NCBI RefSeq assembly: GCF_000318095.2
Contig: NZ_KB290717.1
Coordinates: 184,520 to 248,519, forward strand
Reading direction: 5' to 3'
DNA: 64,000 bases
From: Alloprevotella sp. oral taxon 473 str. F0040
Lineage (GTDB): Bacteria; Bacteroidota; Bacteroidia; Bacteroidales; Bacteroidaceae
Shown here one piece after another: positions 25,427 to 33,149 of the stretch. A program made the translations under genes and the position numbers. Each line of letters starts with the position of its first letter. Within the stretch, counting starts at the first letter, position 1. Below the pieces are notes generated by a model. That model was not told the origin of the DNA. It searched no databases and saw nothing but the letters and a program-made list of their open reading frames with translations.

Positions 25427-26290
25427 TTACTTTTGAGTGGTCTTGAAAGTTTCTACGATCGTGAAACCAAGTTCGTCGATAGCGAAAGTGAGACGGTCGA
25501 TCTTATTGGTGAAGTAGTTGTAAGCGACAACTGCAGCAGCACCAGTCGCGATACCAGATGCGGTGTTTACAAGTGCTTCAGAGATACCTACAGCAAGTGC
25601 AGAAGAGTCAGCACCACCTTCACCACCTGACATAGCAGAGAATGACTTGATCATACCCATTACCGTACCGAGAAGACCCATAAGAGTACCGAGGGTTACG
25701 ATAGTACCGATGATAGGAAGGTTTTCTTGCATCATAGGCATTTCAAGAGCTGTAGCTTCTTCTACTGTCTTTTGAATAGCGAGCACCTTCTTTTCGAGTT
25801 CTACTTCTGTAGATTGTTGCTTCTTGTACTCAGTGAGTGCAGCAAGTACAACGTTTGCTACAGAGCCTTGTTGTTTATTGCAGAGTTCTTCTGCCTTAGC
25901 GAGGTCACCTTGCTTAAGAGCAGACTTAACAGCTGCTGCGAACTTACCGAGGTTACCCTTACCATTAGCTGTACCAATAGCGAAAGCGCGTTCGATTGCC
26001 AAAGCAATAACTGTGATGAAGAGAGTCCAAATGATAGGCACAATGAAACCACCTTTATAAACTGTACCTACGATACCTGCAGGTTCGTAAGATTGGTCTT
26101 GGAAGAAGTGGAATGGAACACCTGTTGCACCTTCAGCATGGAAGTTGCTTAAATGACCAGCACCGAATACGTAAAGACACTCAGCAATGATGAAGCAGAC
26201 GATAATAACTGCGAATCCGGACTTGATGCCGGTGAAACCCTGAGATTTCTTGGGGGCACTCTTAGGTGCCGTAGCATTTGTAGTTGCCAT
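25427..26290 (-). CDS. MotA/TolQ/ExbB proton channel family protein
   Basis: A 287-residue inner-membrane protein, first gene of the energy-transducing cluster. Four hydrophobic stretches are visible: about residues 26-46 (extra N-terminal helix), 80-97, 193-215 (G-T-I-V-T-L-G-T-L-M-G-L-L-G-T-V-M-G-M-I) and 240-262 (L-V-N-T-A-S-G-I-A-T-G-A-A-A-V-V-A). The last two are the conserved TolQ/ExbB channel helices with the T in V-N-T-A-x-G. The cytoplasmic loop between the second and third helices is rich in Lys/Glu. A well-matched promoter lies 160 bases upstream. Confidence 0.93.
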   Translation of the reverse strand: MATTNATAPKSAPKKSQGFTGIKSGFAVIIVCFIIAECLYVFGAGHLSNFHAEGATGVPFHFFQDQSYEPAGIVGTVYKGGFIVPIIWTLFITVIALAIERAFAIGTANGKGNLGKFAAAVKSALKQGDLAKAEELCNKQQGSVANVVLAALTEYKKQQSTEVELEKKVLAIQKTVEEATALEMPMMQENLPIIGTIVTLGTLMGLLGTVMGMIKSFSAMSGGEGGADSSALAVGISEALVNTASGIATGAAAVVAYNYFTNKIDRLTFAIDELGFTIVETFKTTQK

Positions 26291-26622
26291 TGATGATAAA
26301 GATTAATGGTTTGAATTAATGATTAGTTGATGCGAGAGAACTTAAGTAGTTCGTTTAGCTTCAAAATACCACTTATAAGGTGATAGAATAACCAAGTGTC
26401 AGACGGATTTAACTCTTGTTTTTGACAACTTGACTTGCAGAACTACTCGACAAAAATAGTGACTTCTGGGCAAGTAGCCAAACTTTTTTGCTCTTTTCTT
26501 AAATAATGGAGTGCATTTTATTGTAAGTTCAGAAGAGAATTTGGTTACATTTGAGACGTGTATTATTCGTTTAGTACTGCTCCATTCTGTCTCCTCCTAT
26601 TGTTAACTTGCACTCTTTAATC
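26291..26622. other. Control region between exbB and dnaB
   Basis: A 332-base gap holding the exbB promoter (26451-26482, minus strand) and a roughly 160-base exbB leader. No other structure is evident. Confidence 0.6.
26451..26482 (-). promoter_or_regulatory. Promoter of the exbB-exbD-exbD-tonB operon
   Basis: On the minus strand, TTTG (26482-26479), 20-base spacer, TATTTTTG (26458-26451). Close match to the Bacteroidota consensus. Confidence 0.65.
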
Positions 26623-28176
26623 TTAGAAAGGTACAATTCCTGAAGGTGAAGGAAGTTGTCCTGGGTTGAGGGGCAGGGGAGAAGAGGTATAATCTTCTGT
26701 CATTGAGTCTATATTTATTTGTGAAATGCTATTGAATTCTTCTCCTGGGAGTGGAACGGAAGCTTCATCGTTAGGGTTTTCAAAACGCGCATACTGTCCT
26801 TTAAATGTTAGAAGCACGTCGCCTACAGCACCATTACGGTGTTTGGCAATGATGATGACAGCTTTTCCTTTAAGATCATTCCCATTCTCGTCTTTGTATA
26901 AATGATAGTATTCAGGCCGGTGGATAAAAATTACCATGTCAGCGTCTTGCTCAATAGCTCCAGATTCACGGAGATCTGAGAGTTGAGGGCGTTTGGAATC
27001 AAGAGTGTTCTCCCCGCCAGGTCGATTCTCTACACCACGATTGAGCTGTGAAAGAGCTAATATTGGAATGTTCAACTCTTTGGCTAAACCTTTCAATGAA
27101 CGACTTATAGTTGAAACCTCTTCTTGCCGACTACCAAAACTCATGCCAGAGGCATTCATTAGTTGCAAGTAGTCTATCATAATCAGCTTAACCCCATGTT
27201 CTTTTACTAAACGACGTGCTTTTGTTCGTAGTTCGAATACAGACAAAGAAGGCGTGTCGTCTACAAACATGGGTTTACCGATGAGATCTTTAATCTTGTT
27301 GTCAAGTTGAGCCCATTCGTAAGCTTCAAGTTGCCCACTCTTTATCTTTTCACCTTTAATTTCACAGGTGTTGACTATTACACGGTTGATTAACTGTACA
27401 TTAGACATTTCTAATGAAAACATTGCTACAGGTATATTCTGGTCTACAGCTATGTTTTTTGCCATTGATAGAGCAAAAGCAGTTTTACCCATCGCTGGAC
27501 GAGCCGCTAGGATGACTAAATCAGAATTTTGCCAACCAGAAGTCATGCGATCTAATTCATGAAATCCTGAGGCAATCCCAGACATACCATCAGTTCGTTC
27601 TGCAGCTTTATGTAGCATTTCATAGGCTTCGCTGATTACTGGATCAATCTGCTGGTAGTCTTTCTTCAGTTTCTTCTGAGACAGTTTGAAGAGTGAACCT
27701 TCAGCTTCTTGCATAAGCTCGTCTATATCTTGAGTTGGATCAAAAGCTTTGTCCTGTACATTTGCAGAATATGCAATCAATTCGCGTGCTGTCGCTTTTT
27801 GAGCTATTACTCTGGCATGATACTCAATGTGAGATGAAGAAACGATATTCTGAGTGAGGGAGGCTAGATATGCTGGCCCCCCGACTTCCTCAAAATTACC
27901 GTCAACGCGAAGTTGTTCTGCAACGGTCAATAAATCAAGAGGGCTTTGAGCTAAATTGAGAGTGCGAATCGCACTAAAGACTTTCTGGTTTCTTACATCA
28001 TAGAAAGACTCAGGGGTTAAGATATCGCTTATAAGTGCGTATGCATCTTTCTCAAGTAGCAGTGCTCCAAGTACAGATTTTTCAAAATCTAATTCTTGGG
28101 GCTGAAGTCTACCTAATGAGTCTTCTACTTTGGAGGCCTGAGTTTTGCGGCGGTTGTTTGTTTTAGGTGCAGGCAT
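26623..28176 (-). CDS. dnaB: Replicative DNA helicase
   Basis: A 517-residue hexameric helicase that unwinds DNA at the fork. N-terminal domain (about 25-125) with S-V-L-G-A-L-L-L-E-K-D-A; C-terminal RecA-like domain with Walker A A-R-P-A-M-G-K-T-A-F-A-L, S-L-E-M-S, M-I-D-Y-L-Q-L-M (Walker B), L-A-L-S-Q-L-N-R-G-V-E and D-L-R-E-S-G-A-I-E-Q-D-A-D-M-V-I-F-I-H-R. Length is normal and no intein interrupts it. The C-terminal 50 residues are Pro/Ser-rich. It is 53 bases downstream of the beta-helix lipoprotein gene and so probably the last gene of a pepD-led run. Confidence 0.96.
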   Translation of the reverse strand: MPAPKTNNRRKTQASKVEDSLGRLQPQELDFEKSVLGALLLEKDAYALISDILTPESFYDVRNQKVFSAIRTLNLAQSPLDLLTVAEQLRVDGNFEEVGGPAYLASLTQNIVSSSHIEYHARVIAQKATARELIAYSANVQDKAFDPTQDIDELMQEAEGSLFKLSQKKLKKDYQQIDPVISEAYEMLHKAAERTDGMSGIASGFHELDRMTSGWQNSDLVILAARPAMGKTAFALSMAKNIAVDQNIPVAMFSLEMSNVQLINRVIVNTCEIKGEKIKSGQLEAYEWAQLDNKIKDLIGKPMFVDDTPSLSVFELRTKARRLVKEHGVKLIMIDYLQLMNASGMSFGSRQEEVSTISRSLKGLAKELNIPILALSQLNRGVENRPGGENTLDSKRPQLSDLRESGAIEQDADMVIFIHRPEYYHLYKDENGNDLKGKAVIIIAKHRNGAVGDVLLTFKGQYARFENPNDEASVPLPGEEFNSISQINIDSMTEDYTSSPLPLNPGQLPSPSGIVPF

Positions 28177-28229
28177 GTTTATATAGAACTAATAGAGAAA
28201 ATGAAAAGAAATGATATAATAAGTAGCTT

Positions 28230-29693
28230 CTACTTTTGCTTTGTAGTAATCCCTGCATAGCAGCCGGGTGCTGATGTCTCATTAATGATTCTTATACGCC
28301 CTAATCTATCTAGAGGAAAAGTTTGGCGTGTTAATTCTATATTCGCCTTACCCTGCAGTGGACTATTAAAAGGCAGAGTAAAAGGAAATAGTAGTTTTTG
28401 AAAGTCAAAGGCTGGATCAAAGTGCAATTCACGACGCTCTTTTGATGGTAAATCGTTTTCAAAAATGCATTCGATAATTCTCTGTTGATCACTAGTAGAA
28501 GGAGTATTTAGTATACAATGATCGAATAGATAATTAATTTCTTGATTGTTTTGTGTTGAGCTTTCAATGTTGATGTCATCTTCATTATAACCTGTGATTA
28601 TGCAATTCTTAAAGTGTGCCCGAGAAATAGGAAGAAGTTGTTGGTCAATGGTGTTAGAGATATTAAGAGCAATTCCTCTTCCACCAACTAATGAATAAAA
28701 CTGTCCTATAGTGCAATGAATAAAAAGGTTATCCCCCCCAATGATGTTTACGCAATTTCCTCCAGCGTTAGTGATTTGTGTATTGCCTATCTCTGTTTTA
28801 CACTGATTAAGTGTTAGGGCGTTAGTGCTAACATTATGTACAATTGAATTACTTAATACTAGTTTTCTAGTTGATACTCCAGATGAATCACATCTTACAC
28901 CAAAGTCACTACTATGTATATCACAGAAATCAAGTATATTATGAAAGCTTTGCTTCTTGAATACTATGCCTCCCCATTGCCCTGGTATTCTATCATAAGG
29001 TTGTTGAGAGAACATATAGCCCATTCTATCACCACGAAGTATGATGTTTTGTTCTGCTGTGCCTTTTGCTATTAATGTTCCATAGACAATAAGCTGTGCT
29101 TTAGGATGAAACAATAGACGTGTTCCAGGAGATAGTGTAAGTGTTTTCCCATCTGGAATTATCAAACTGTCTTTGATTAGATAGGGTACAGAACTGTTAA
29201 AAATGGAGTCTTTTGCTAGTATTGTACTTGAAAGTCGTTCTACTCGCTGTCCAACAGCCTTAAGGACTACATTAAGTGTATTACCATTCTCTAGGTAAAA
29301 TGAAATCTTATCCTCTATAGTTTGGGGTTTGTCATAAGAAGTCTCTGGAGCGGTAAGTTCAACAAAGACACGTAAACTATCTTTACTATATAATTCCCAA
29401 CTATTTCTATTGGTTTCTTGTAGAAATGTACCATCGACATTTACTCTGAATGACGATTTGTTTCCAGCTTGTAACGCGATTCGAGTAATACGCAAGTTCT
29501 CAGATGACGGGTTGTAAACTTGGAAAGTGTATGTGTTAGTCGGAACTCCTGCTATAACTGTGTCAAGAGAGAGAGTATCTACACTTGACGTTATACTAGT
29601 ATTGGACGAAGTGCCAAATCCCTCCTCGCTAAGACAAGAAGCGAGAAGGGATACAACACTGATTAGAGATATAATATAGGCTGACGTTTTCAC
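28230..29693 (-). CDS. Lipoprotein with predicted right-handed beta-helix
   Basis: A 487-residue lipoprotein: signal M-K-T-S-A-Y-I-I-S ... S-L-L-A-S-C (Cys20). The first 150 residues look like an Ig-like domain (V-Y-N-P-S-S-E-N-L-R-I-T-R-I-A-L-Q-A-G). From about 175 onward short repeated turns such as L-I-V-Y-G-T-L-I-A-K-G-T, I-L-D-F-C-D-I-H-S-S, L-V-L-S-N-S-I-V-H-N-V, H-F-K-N-C-I-I-T-G-Y suggest a right-handed parallel beta-helix, as in polysaccharide-binding or -degrading proteins. No catalytic motif can be named. It should face the periplasm or cell surface. It starts 3 bases after pepD ends. Conserved Bacteroidales hypothetical; function unknown. Confidence 0.7.
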   Translation of the reverse strand: MKTSAYIISLISVVSLLASCLSEEGFGTSSNTSITSSVDTLSLDTVIAGVPTNTYTFQVYNPSSENLRITRIALQAGNKSSFRVNVDGTFLQETNRNSWELYSKDSLRVFVELTAPETSYDKPQTIEDKISFYLENGNTLNVVLKAVGQRVERLSSTILAKDSIFNSSVPYLIKDSLIIPDGKTLTLSPGTRLLFHPKAQLIVYGTLIAKGTAEQNIILRGDRMGYMFSQQPYDRIPGQWGGIVFKKQSFHNILDFCDIHSSDFGVRCDSSGVSTRKLVLSNSIVHNVSTNALTLNQCKTEIGNTQITNAGGNCVNIIGGDNLFIHCTIGQFYSLVGGRGIALNISNTIDQQLLPISRAHFKNCIITGYNEDDINIESSTQNNQEINYLFDHCILNTPSTSDQQRIIECIFENDLPSKERRELHFDPAFDFQKLLFPFTLPFNSPLQGKANIELTRQTFPLDRLGRIRIINETSAPGCYAGITTKQK

Positions 29694-29696
29694 TAA

Positions 29697-31145
29697 TTAC
29701 GCATTAGGTACGTTTTTAAGAATATCGAGTAGGTGATCCCATACCATTTGTACGGTAGGAATAAGCAGTCTTTCGTCAGGTGAATGAACTCCGCGTAGAG
29801 TTGGTCCAAAACTTACCATATCGAGGTTAGGGTACTTTTCCGAGAATAGACCACACTCTAAGCCTGCATGAATGGCGCGAACTTTAGGCTCTTTCTTGAA
29901 AAGGCGTTTGTAACTTGCTACGGCTACCTTAACAATCTCGCTCTTCGGATTAACTTTCCAACCAGGGTAACCTTCATTAGTGACACATTTTGCACCACCA
30001 AGTTCAAAGGCTGCTCGAACGACTTCGGCCATATAAGTCAAGTTACTTGCCACACTTGAGCGTTGAGAAGTGTTTACAATGATTTGGTTGCCTTCTCGCT
30101 TAATATTAGCCAAATTGCTTGATGTTTCTACTAAGTCGTCAATATCTTGGCTCATGGCAAAGATGCCATTATGCACTACAGATAAACTTTTTAAGATTCG
30201 TTCTGTTTGAGTTCGAGTCAAGCTGTCTGATGGCAGATTCGTTTCAGAAGCTAGGAACATTACATCAGGCTCTGTAGACGAGAATTCTTCTTTAATGCGA
30301 GTACCAAATTCACACAAGTCGCCTATTAAAGCAGTCACTCGTTCAGAAGGGGGTACTACAATCGCATGAGCTTCTCGAGGGATGGCATTATGTAACCCCC
30401 CAGCTTGGATATCACACAAGCGCAAATCTGTTTTTGCGCATTGTTCTAGGAGAAAACGAACTAAAATCTTATTAGCATTGCCACGCTTTTTATTAATGTC
30501 ATCACCAGAATGCCCCCCTGTAAGTCCTTTAATGGTTACTTCTACTGCTTTGTAGCCTGCAGGAATAGCCTCCAACTCTAAGTCATATTTAGCTTCAGTG
30601 CGAACTCCACCAGCGCAGCTAACAAAAATTTCTCCTTCATCTTCTGAATCAAGATTAATGAGAATATCACCTGACATGAAATCAGATTTCATTTCAAAAG
30701 AACCTGTTAGGCCTGTCTCTTCATCGCGAGTGAAAACACATTCTATAGGACCATGTTCTATGTCAGTGGCTTGGAGTAAAGCCATTTCCATAGCAATACC
30801 AATTCCATCATCAGCACCTAGAGTGGTTCCTTTAGCCTTGAGCCATTCTCCGTCAACGTATGTTTGAATTGCATCATTGTCAAAATCAAACTCTACTTCT
30901 TTGTTCTTTTCGCATACCATGTCTTGGTGGCTTTGCAGAATCACAGTCTTGCGATTCTCGTATCCTGGGGTTGCAGGTTTCTTAATCAGAACATTACCAG
31001 CATGGTCAACTATCGTCTCAAGTCCGAGATCTTCACCAAATTTACGCAGAAATGCAGTTATCTTCTCTTCTCGCTTTGATGGACGAGGCACTTGATTGAT
31101 TTGCGCAAAGCAATCAAAAACGGATTTAGGTGTAAGCTCTACCAT
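29697..31145 (-). CDS. pepD: Aminoacyl-histidine dipeptidase (cytosol non-specific dipeptidase)
   Basis: A 482-residue zinc peptidase of family M20C that hydrolyses Xaa-His and other dipeptides. Metal and catalytic motifs are all present: Q-S-H-Q-D-M-V-C-E (first His ligand and catalytic Asp), L-G-A-D-D-G-I-G-I-A (bridging Asp), F-T-R-D-E-E-T-G-L-T-G-S (catalytic Glu and Glu ligand), N-L-D-S-E-D-E-G-E and near the end H-A-G-L-E-C-G-L-F-S (last His ligand). No signal peptide, so cytosolic. It is the first gene of a run with the beta-helix lipoprotein (3 bases) and dnaB, and it is divergent from the small membrane-protein gene at 31239. Confidence 0.95.
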   Translation of the reverse strand: MVELTPKSVFDCFAQINQVPRPSKREEKITAFLRKFGEDLGLETIVDHAGNVLIKKPATPGYENRKTVILQSHQDMVCEKNKEVEFDFDNDAIQTYVDGEWLKAKGTTLGADDGIGIAMEMALLQATDIEHGPIECVFTRDEETGLTGSFEMKSDFMSGDILINLDSEDEGEIFVSCAGGVRTEAKYDLELEAIPAGYKAVEVTIKGLTGGHSGDDINKKRGNANKILVRFLLEQCAKTDLRLCDIQAGGLHNAIPREAHAIVVPPSERVTALIGDLCEFGTRIKEEFSSTEPDVMFLASETNLPSDSLTRTQTERILKSLSVVHNGIFAMSQDIDDLVETSSNLANIKREGNQIIVNTSQRSSVASNLTYMAEVVRAAFELGGAKCVTNEGYPGWKVNPKSEIVKVAVASYKRLFKKEPKVRAIHAGLECGLFSEKYPNLDMVSFGPTLRGVHSPDERLLIPTVQMVWDHLLDILKNVPNA

Positions 31146-31183
31146 ATCTTAAATATCTTAGTGAGTTAAAATGTGGACAACTC

Positions 31184-31214
31184 TTGTTCCATTTAATAGG
31201 TTGTCGTACTTTTG
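31184..31214 (+). promoter_or_regulatory. Promoter of the small membrane-protein gene
   Basis: TTG (31184-31186), 20-base spacer, TACTTTTG (31207-31214), 24 bases before the ATG at 31239. Confidence 0.5.
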
Positions 31215-31238
31215 CAATTGCAAATATAGCAATTTTAT

Positions 31239-31448
31239 ATGATTCAAATCCTCATCCCTACTATAATTATTGTAGCATTATCTATTTTCCTCCTTTCTAT
31301 TGGAATCATCATTAAAGGGAAATTTGTTAACATGCACATAAGTGGCAATAAGGCGATGCGACGCCACAAAGTGTCGTGTGCTACAACTCAAGATACAGAA
31401 GCGCGAATTGCAAACGATCATGCTGTATCTGAGTATGTCAATCAATAG
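31239..31448 (+). CDS. Small single-pass membrane protein
   Basis: A 69-residue protein with one N-terminal membrane helix (residues about 3-26, I-I-I-V-A-L-S-I-F-L-L-S-I-G-I-I-I) and a cytoplasmic tail with V-N-M-H-I-S-G-N-K-A-M-R-R and C-A-T-T-Q-D-T-E-A-R. I know similar short proteins in other Bacteroidales (H-x-x-G-N-K/R-A-L ... Q-D-x-E-A-R), so it is likely a real conserved gene of unknown function. It has a promoter of its own and is followed after 28 bases by the OmpH-like gene, with which it is probably cotranscribed. The one cysteine in the tail could bind metal or form a disulphide; this is not shown. Confidence 0.7.
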   Translation: MIQILIPTIIIVALSIFLLSIGIIIKGKFVNMHISGNKAMRRHKVSCATTQDTEARIANDHAVSEYVNQ

Positions 31449-31476
31449 TCTATTTCCTTCTTAAAACTCTTACATC

Positions 31477-32085
31477 ATGTTTAGTGTAAAATTCTCCACG
31501 CCTTTTATTTTGCTTTGTATTGCTATCACCATCAGCTTTACAAGTTGCGATAAGAAAGAAGCCCCTAAGGGCACTGCCATCAAAACATCAAATCAAGTTG
31601 CTAATTCCGAGACTTCTGGAAATACTTTGGCTTATGTAGAAGTAGATTCCCTTCTTACTCAATATGAGTTTTGCATAAAGGAAAAAGCTGCTCTTGAAGC
31701 TAAATCCAAACAATATGAAGCTCAGATCAATGCAAAAATGTCGCAGTTCCAAAAGGCTTCAGTAGATTTTCAACAGAAAGTCCAATCTGGTGCATTTACA
31801 TCTCAGGCTCAAGGAGAGGCTGCTCAGCAGCGTTTAATTCGTTTGCAACAAGAAGGAGCAAAACTTCAACAGGATGTGCAACAGCGAATGCTTAAAGCGC
31901 AAGAAAAGTTCAATAAGACATTGCGTGATAGTGTGCAGTCGTTTCTCAAAGACTATAACAGGGAGAAGCATTATGATATGATTATCTCTAAACAAGGTGA
32001 CAATGTGTTATACGCAAACGATAAACTTGACATTACTAAAGAGGTTGTAGATGGATTAAATAAACGATTCAAGAATTGCAAATAG
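31477..32085 (+). CDS. OmpH/Skp family chaperone-like lipoprotein
   Basis: A 202-residue protein with a signal ending in S-F-T-S-C (Cys24) and a long helical, Gln/Lys/Ala-rich coiled coil (about 60-150, e.g. E-A-K-S-K-Q-Y-E-A-Q-I-N-A-K-M-S-Q), followed by a C-terminal segment Y-D-M-I-I-S-K-Q-G-D-N-V-L-Y-A as in Skp. Skp proteins hold unfolded outer-membrane proteins in the periplasm. This copy is predicted to be lipidated, unlike E. coli Skp, which is common in this phylum. It is followed by a strong bidirectional terminator. Confidence 0.88.
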   Translation: MFSVKFSTPFILLCIAITISFTSCDKKEAPKGTAIKTSNQVANSETSGNTLAYVEVDSLLTQYEFCIKEKAALEAKSKQYEAQINAKMSQFQKASVDFQQKVQSGAFTSQAQGEAAQQRLIRLQQEGAKLQQDVQQRMLKAQEKFNKTLRDSVQSFLKDYNREKHYDMIISKQGDNVLYANDKLDITKEVVDGLNKRFKNCK

Positions 32086-32228
32086 TGCTCTTCATCTTCG
32101 TTTTAGTAAGAGATTTCGAGCTATCGAGGGCACAATCTAGAATCATGCGTATAGTCTTTACTAACAGATCTACTCAACATTCTTGTTTATTTAAGTCTAG
32201 AGTCTTTGTCTAAGAGTTGTTTATGCAC

Positions 32229-32269
32229 AATCACCCCCATGGTATATTCCTAATACCATGGGGGTGATT
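32229..32269. terminator. Strong bidirectional terminator between OmpH-like and SOD genes
   Basis: A perfect 17-bp stem (32229-32245 with 32253-32269), 7-nt loop, followed by a T-run on the plus strand; the genes on both sides converge on it. Confidence 0.85.
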
Positions 32270-32304
32270 TTTTCAAGAGAGATTGATAAAAGAAATGCAG
32301 TTTC

Positions 32305-32961
32305 TTACTTAGAAGCATAACGAGCTTCGACAACATTCCAATCAATGATTTGCCAAACTGCAGCTAAGTGGTCTGGGCGTCGGTTTTGATAGTCAAGATA
32401 GTATGCGTGCTCCCAAACGTCAATCCCCATTAAAGGTTTCAATCCTTGACGAATAGGGTTGCTTCCGTTGGCTTCTTGTGTAATGACAAGTTTACCTTCT
32501 TTATCTGTAGAAAGCCATACCCATCCAGACCCAAAGAGGGTAGCACCTTTCTGCTGAAATTCTTGCTTGAAAGTATCAAAAGAACCATACTGTGAATCGA
32601 TAGCAGCAGCTAGCTTTCCTACTGGTTTACGTTCGGGATTGGGCGCAGCAAATTGCGTAAAGTATAGGTTGTGATTAAGAAGTTGTCCAGCATTGTTGAA
32701 AATGCCGCCTTCAGACTTCTCAACAATTTCTTCCAAACTCATGCCTTCGAAACCGCTTCCTGGAAGAAGGTTATTAAGGTTGGTAACATAAGTGTTGAGA
32801 TGCTTACCATGATGAATTTCTACCGTCTTAGCACCAATAACGGGTTCAAGGGCTGAAGTTTCATAGGGGAGAGTAAGAAGCTCAAACTTACCATTTACGG
32901 GTTGGGTGTTGGCCAATGCTCCAGCGGCATAAAGGCTCAGGGCGATATGAGAAAGAGACAT
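32305..32961 (-). CDS. Superoxide dismutase [Fe/Mn] with signal-like N-terminal extension
   Basis: A 218-residue Fe/Mn superoxide dismutase converting superoxide to peroxide and oxygen. Metal ligands are visible: His50 in E-I-H-H-G-K-H-L, His97 in G-Q-L-L-N-H-N-L-Y-F, and Asp/His in M-G-I-D-V-W-E-H-A-Y-Y-L-D-Y. Gln93 is at the iron-type position (A/G-Q-x-x-N-H), so it is iron-type or cambialistic. Usual members begin about 24 residues later (at L-P-Y); here residues 1-24 are M-S-L-S-H-I-A-L-S-L-Y-A-A-G-A-L-A-N, a weak signal-like stretch, and there is no other ATG before the conserved core. The gene has its own promoter and a terminator on both ends of the transcript. Confidence 0.93.
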   Translation of the reverse strand: MSLSHIALSLYAAGALANTQPVNGKFELLTLPYETSALEPVIGAKTVEIHHGKHLNTYVTNLNNLLPGSGFEGMSLEEIVEKSEGGIFNNAGQLLNHNLYFTQFAAPNPERKPVGKLAAAIDSQYGSFDTFKQEFQQKGATLFGSGWVWLSTDKEGKLVITQEANGSNPIRQGLKPLMGIDVWEHAYYLDYQNRRPDHLAAVWQIIDWNVVEARYASK

Positions 32962-33014
32962 AATCGTAGTGATGTTTTAAAGGTAGTTATGTTTGTATTT
33001 AGCTTTATCTACGG

Positions 33015-33045
33015 CAAAGGTAGTATTTCTTTTTTAATCGTGCAA
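33015..33045 (-). promoter_or_regulatory. Promoter of the superoxide dismutase gene
   Basis: On the minus strand, TTGC (33045-33042), 19-base spacer, TACCTTTG (33022-33015). Leader of about 45 nt before the ATG. Confidence 0.65.
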
Positions 33046-33149
33046 GACATAACGATGAAAAGTGATGAAACTACATGCTCTAGCGGTGAACTTACGGTTT
33101 AATGATTTCACAAAGTGGCAGGTGGCTATGAGCAAAGTCTCTTAACTAG

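Noticed and set aside
25727-26152. Plus-strand open frame of 141 codons opposite exbB
   Set aside because: Cys/Phe-rich translation typical of a shadow; the exbB product on the minus strand carries all family motifs.
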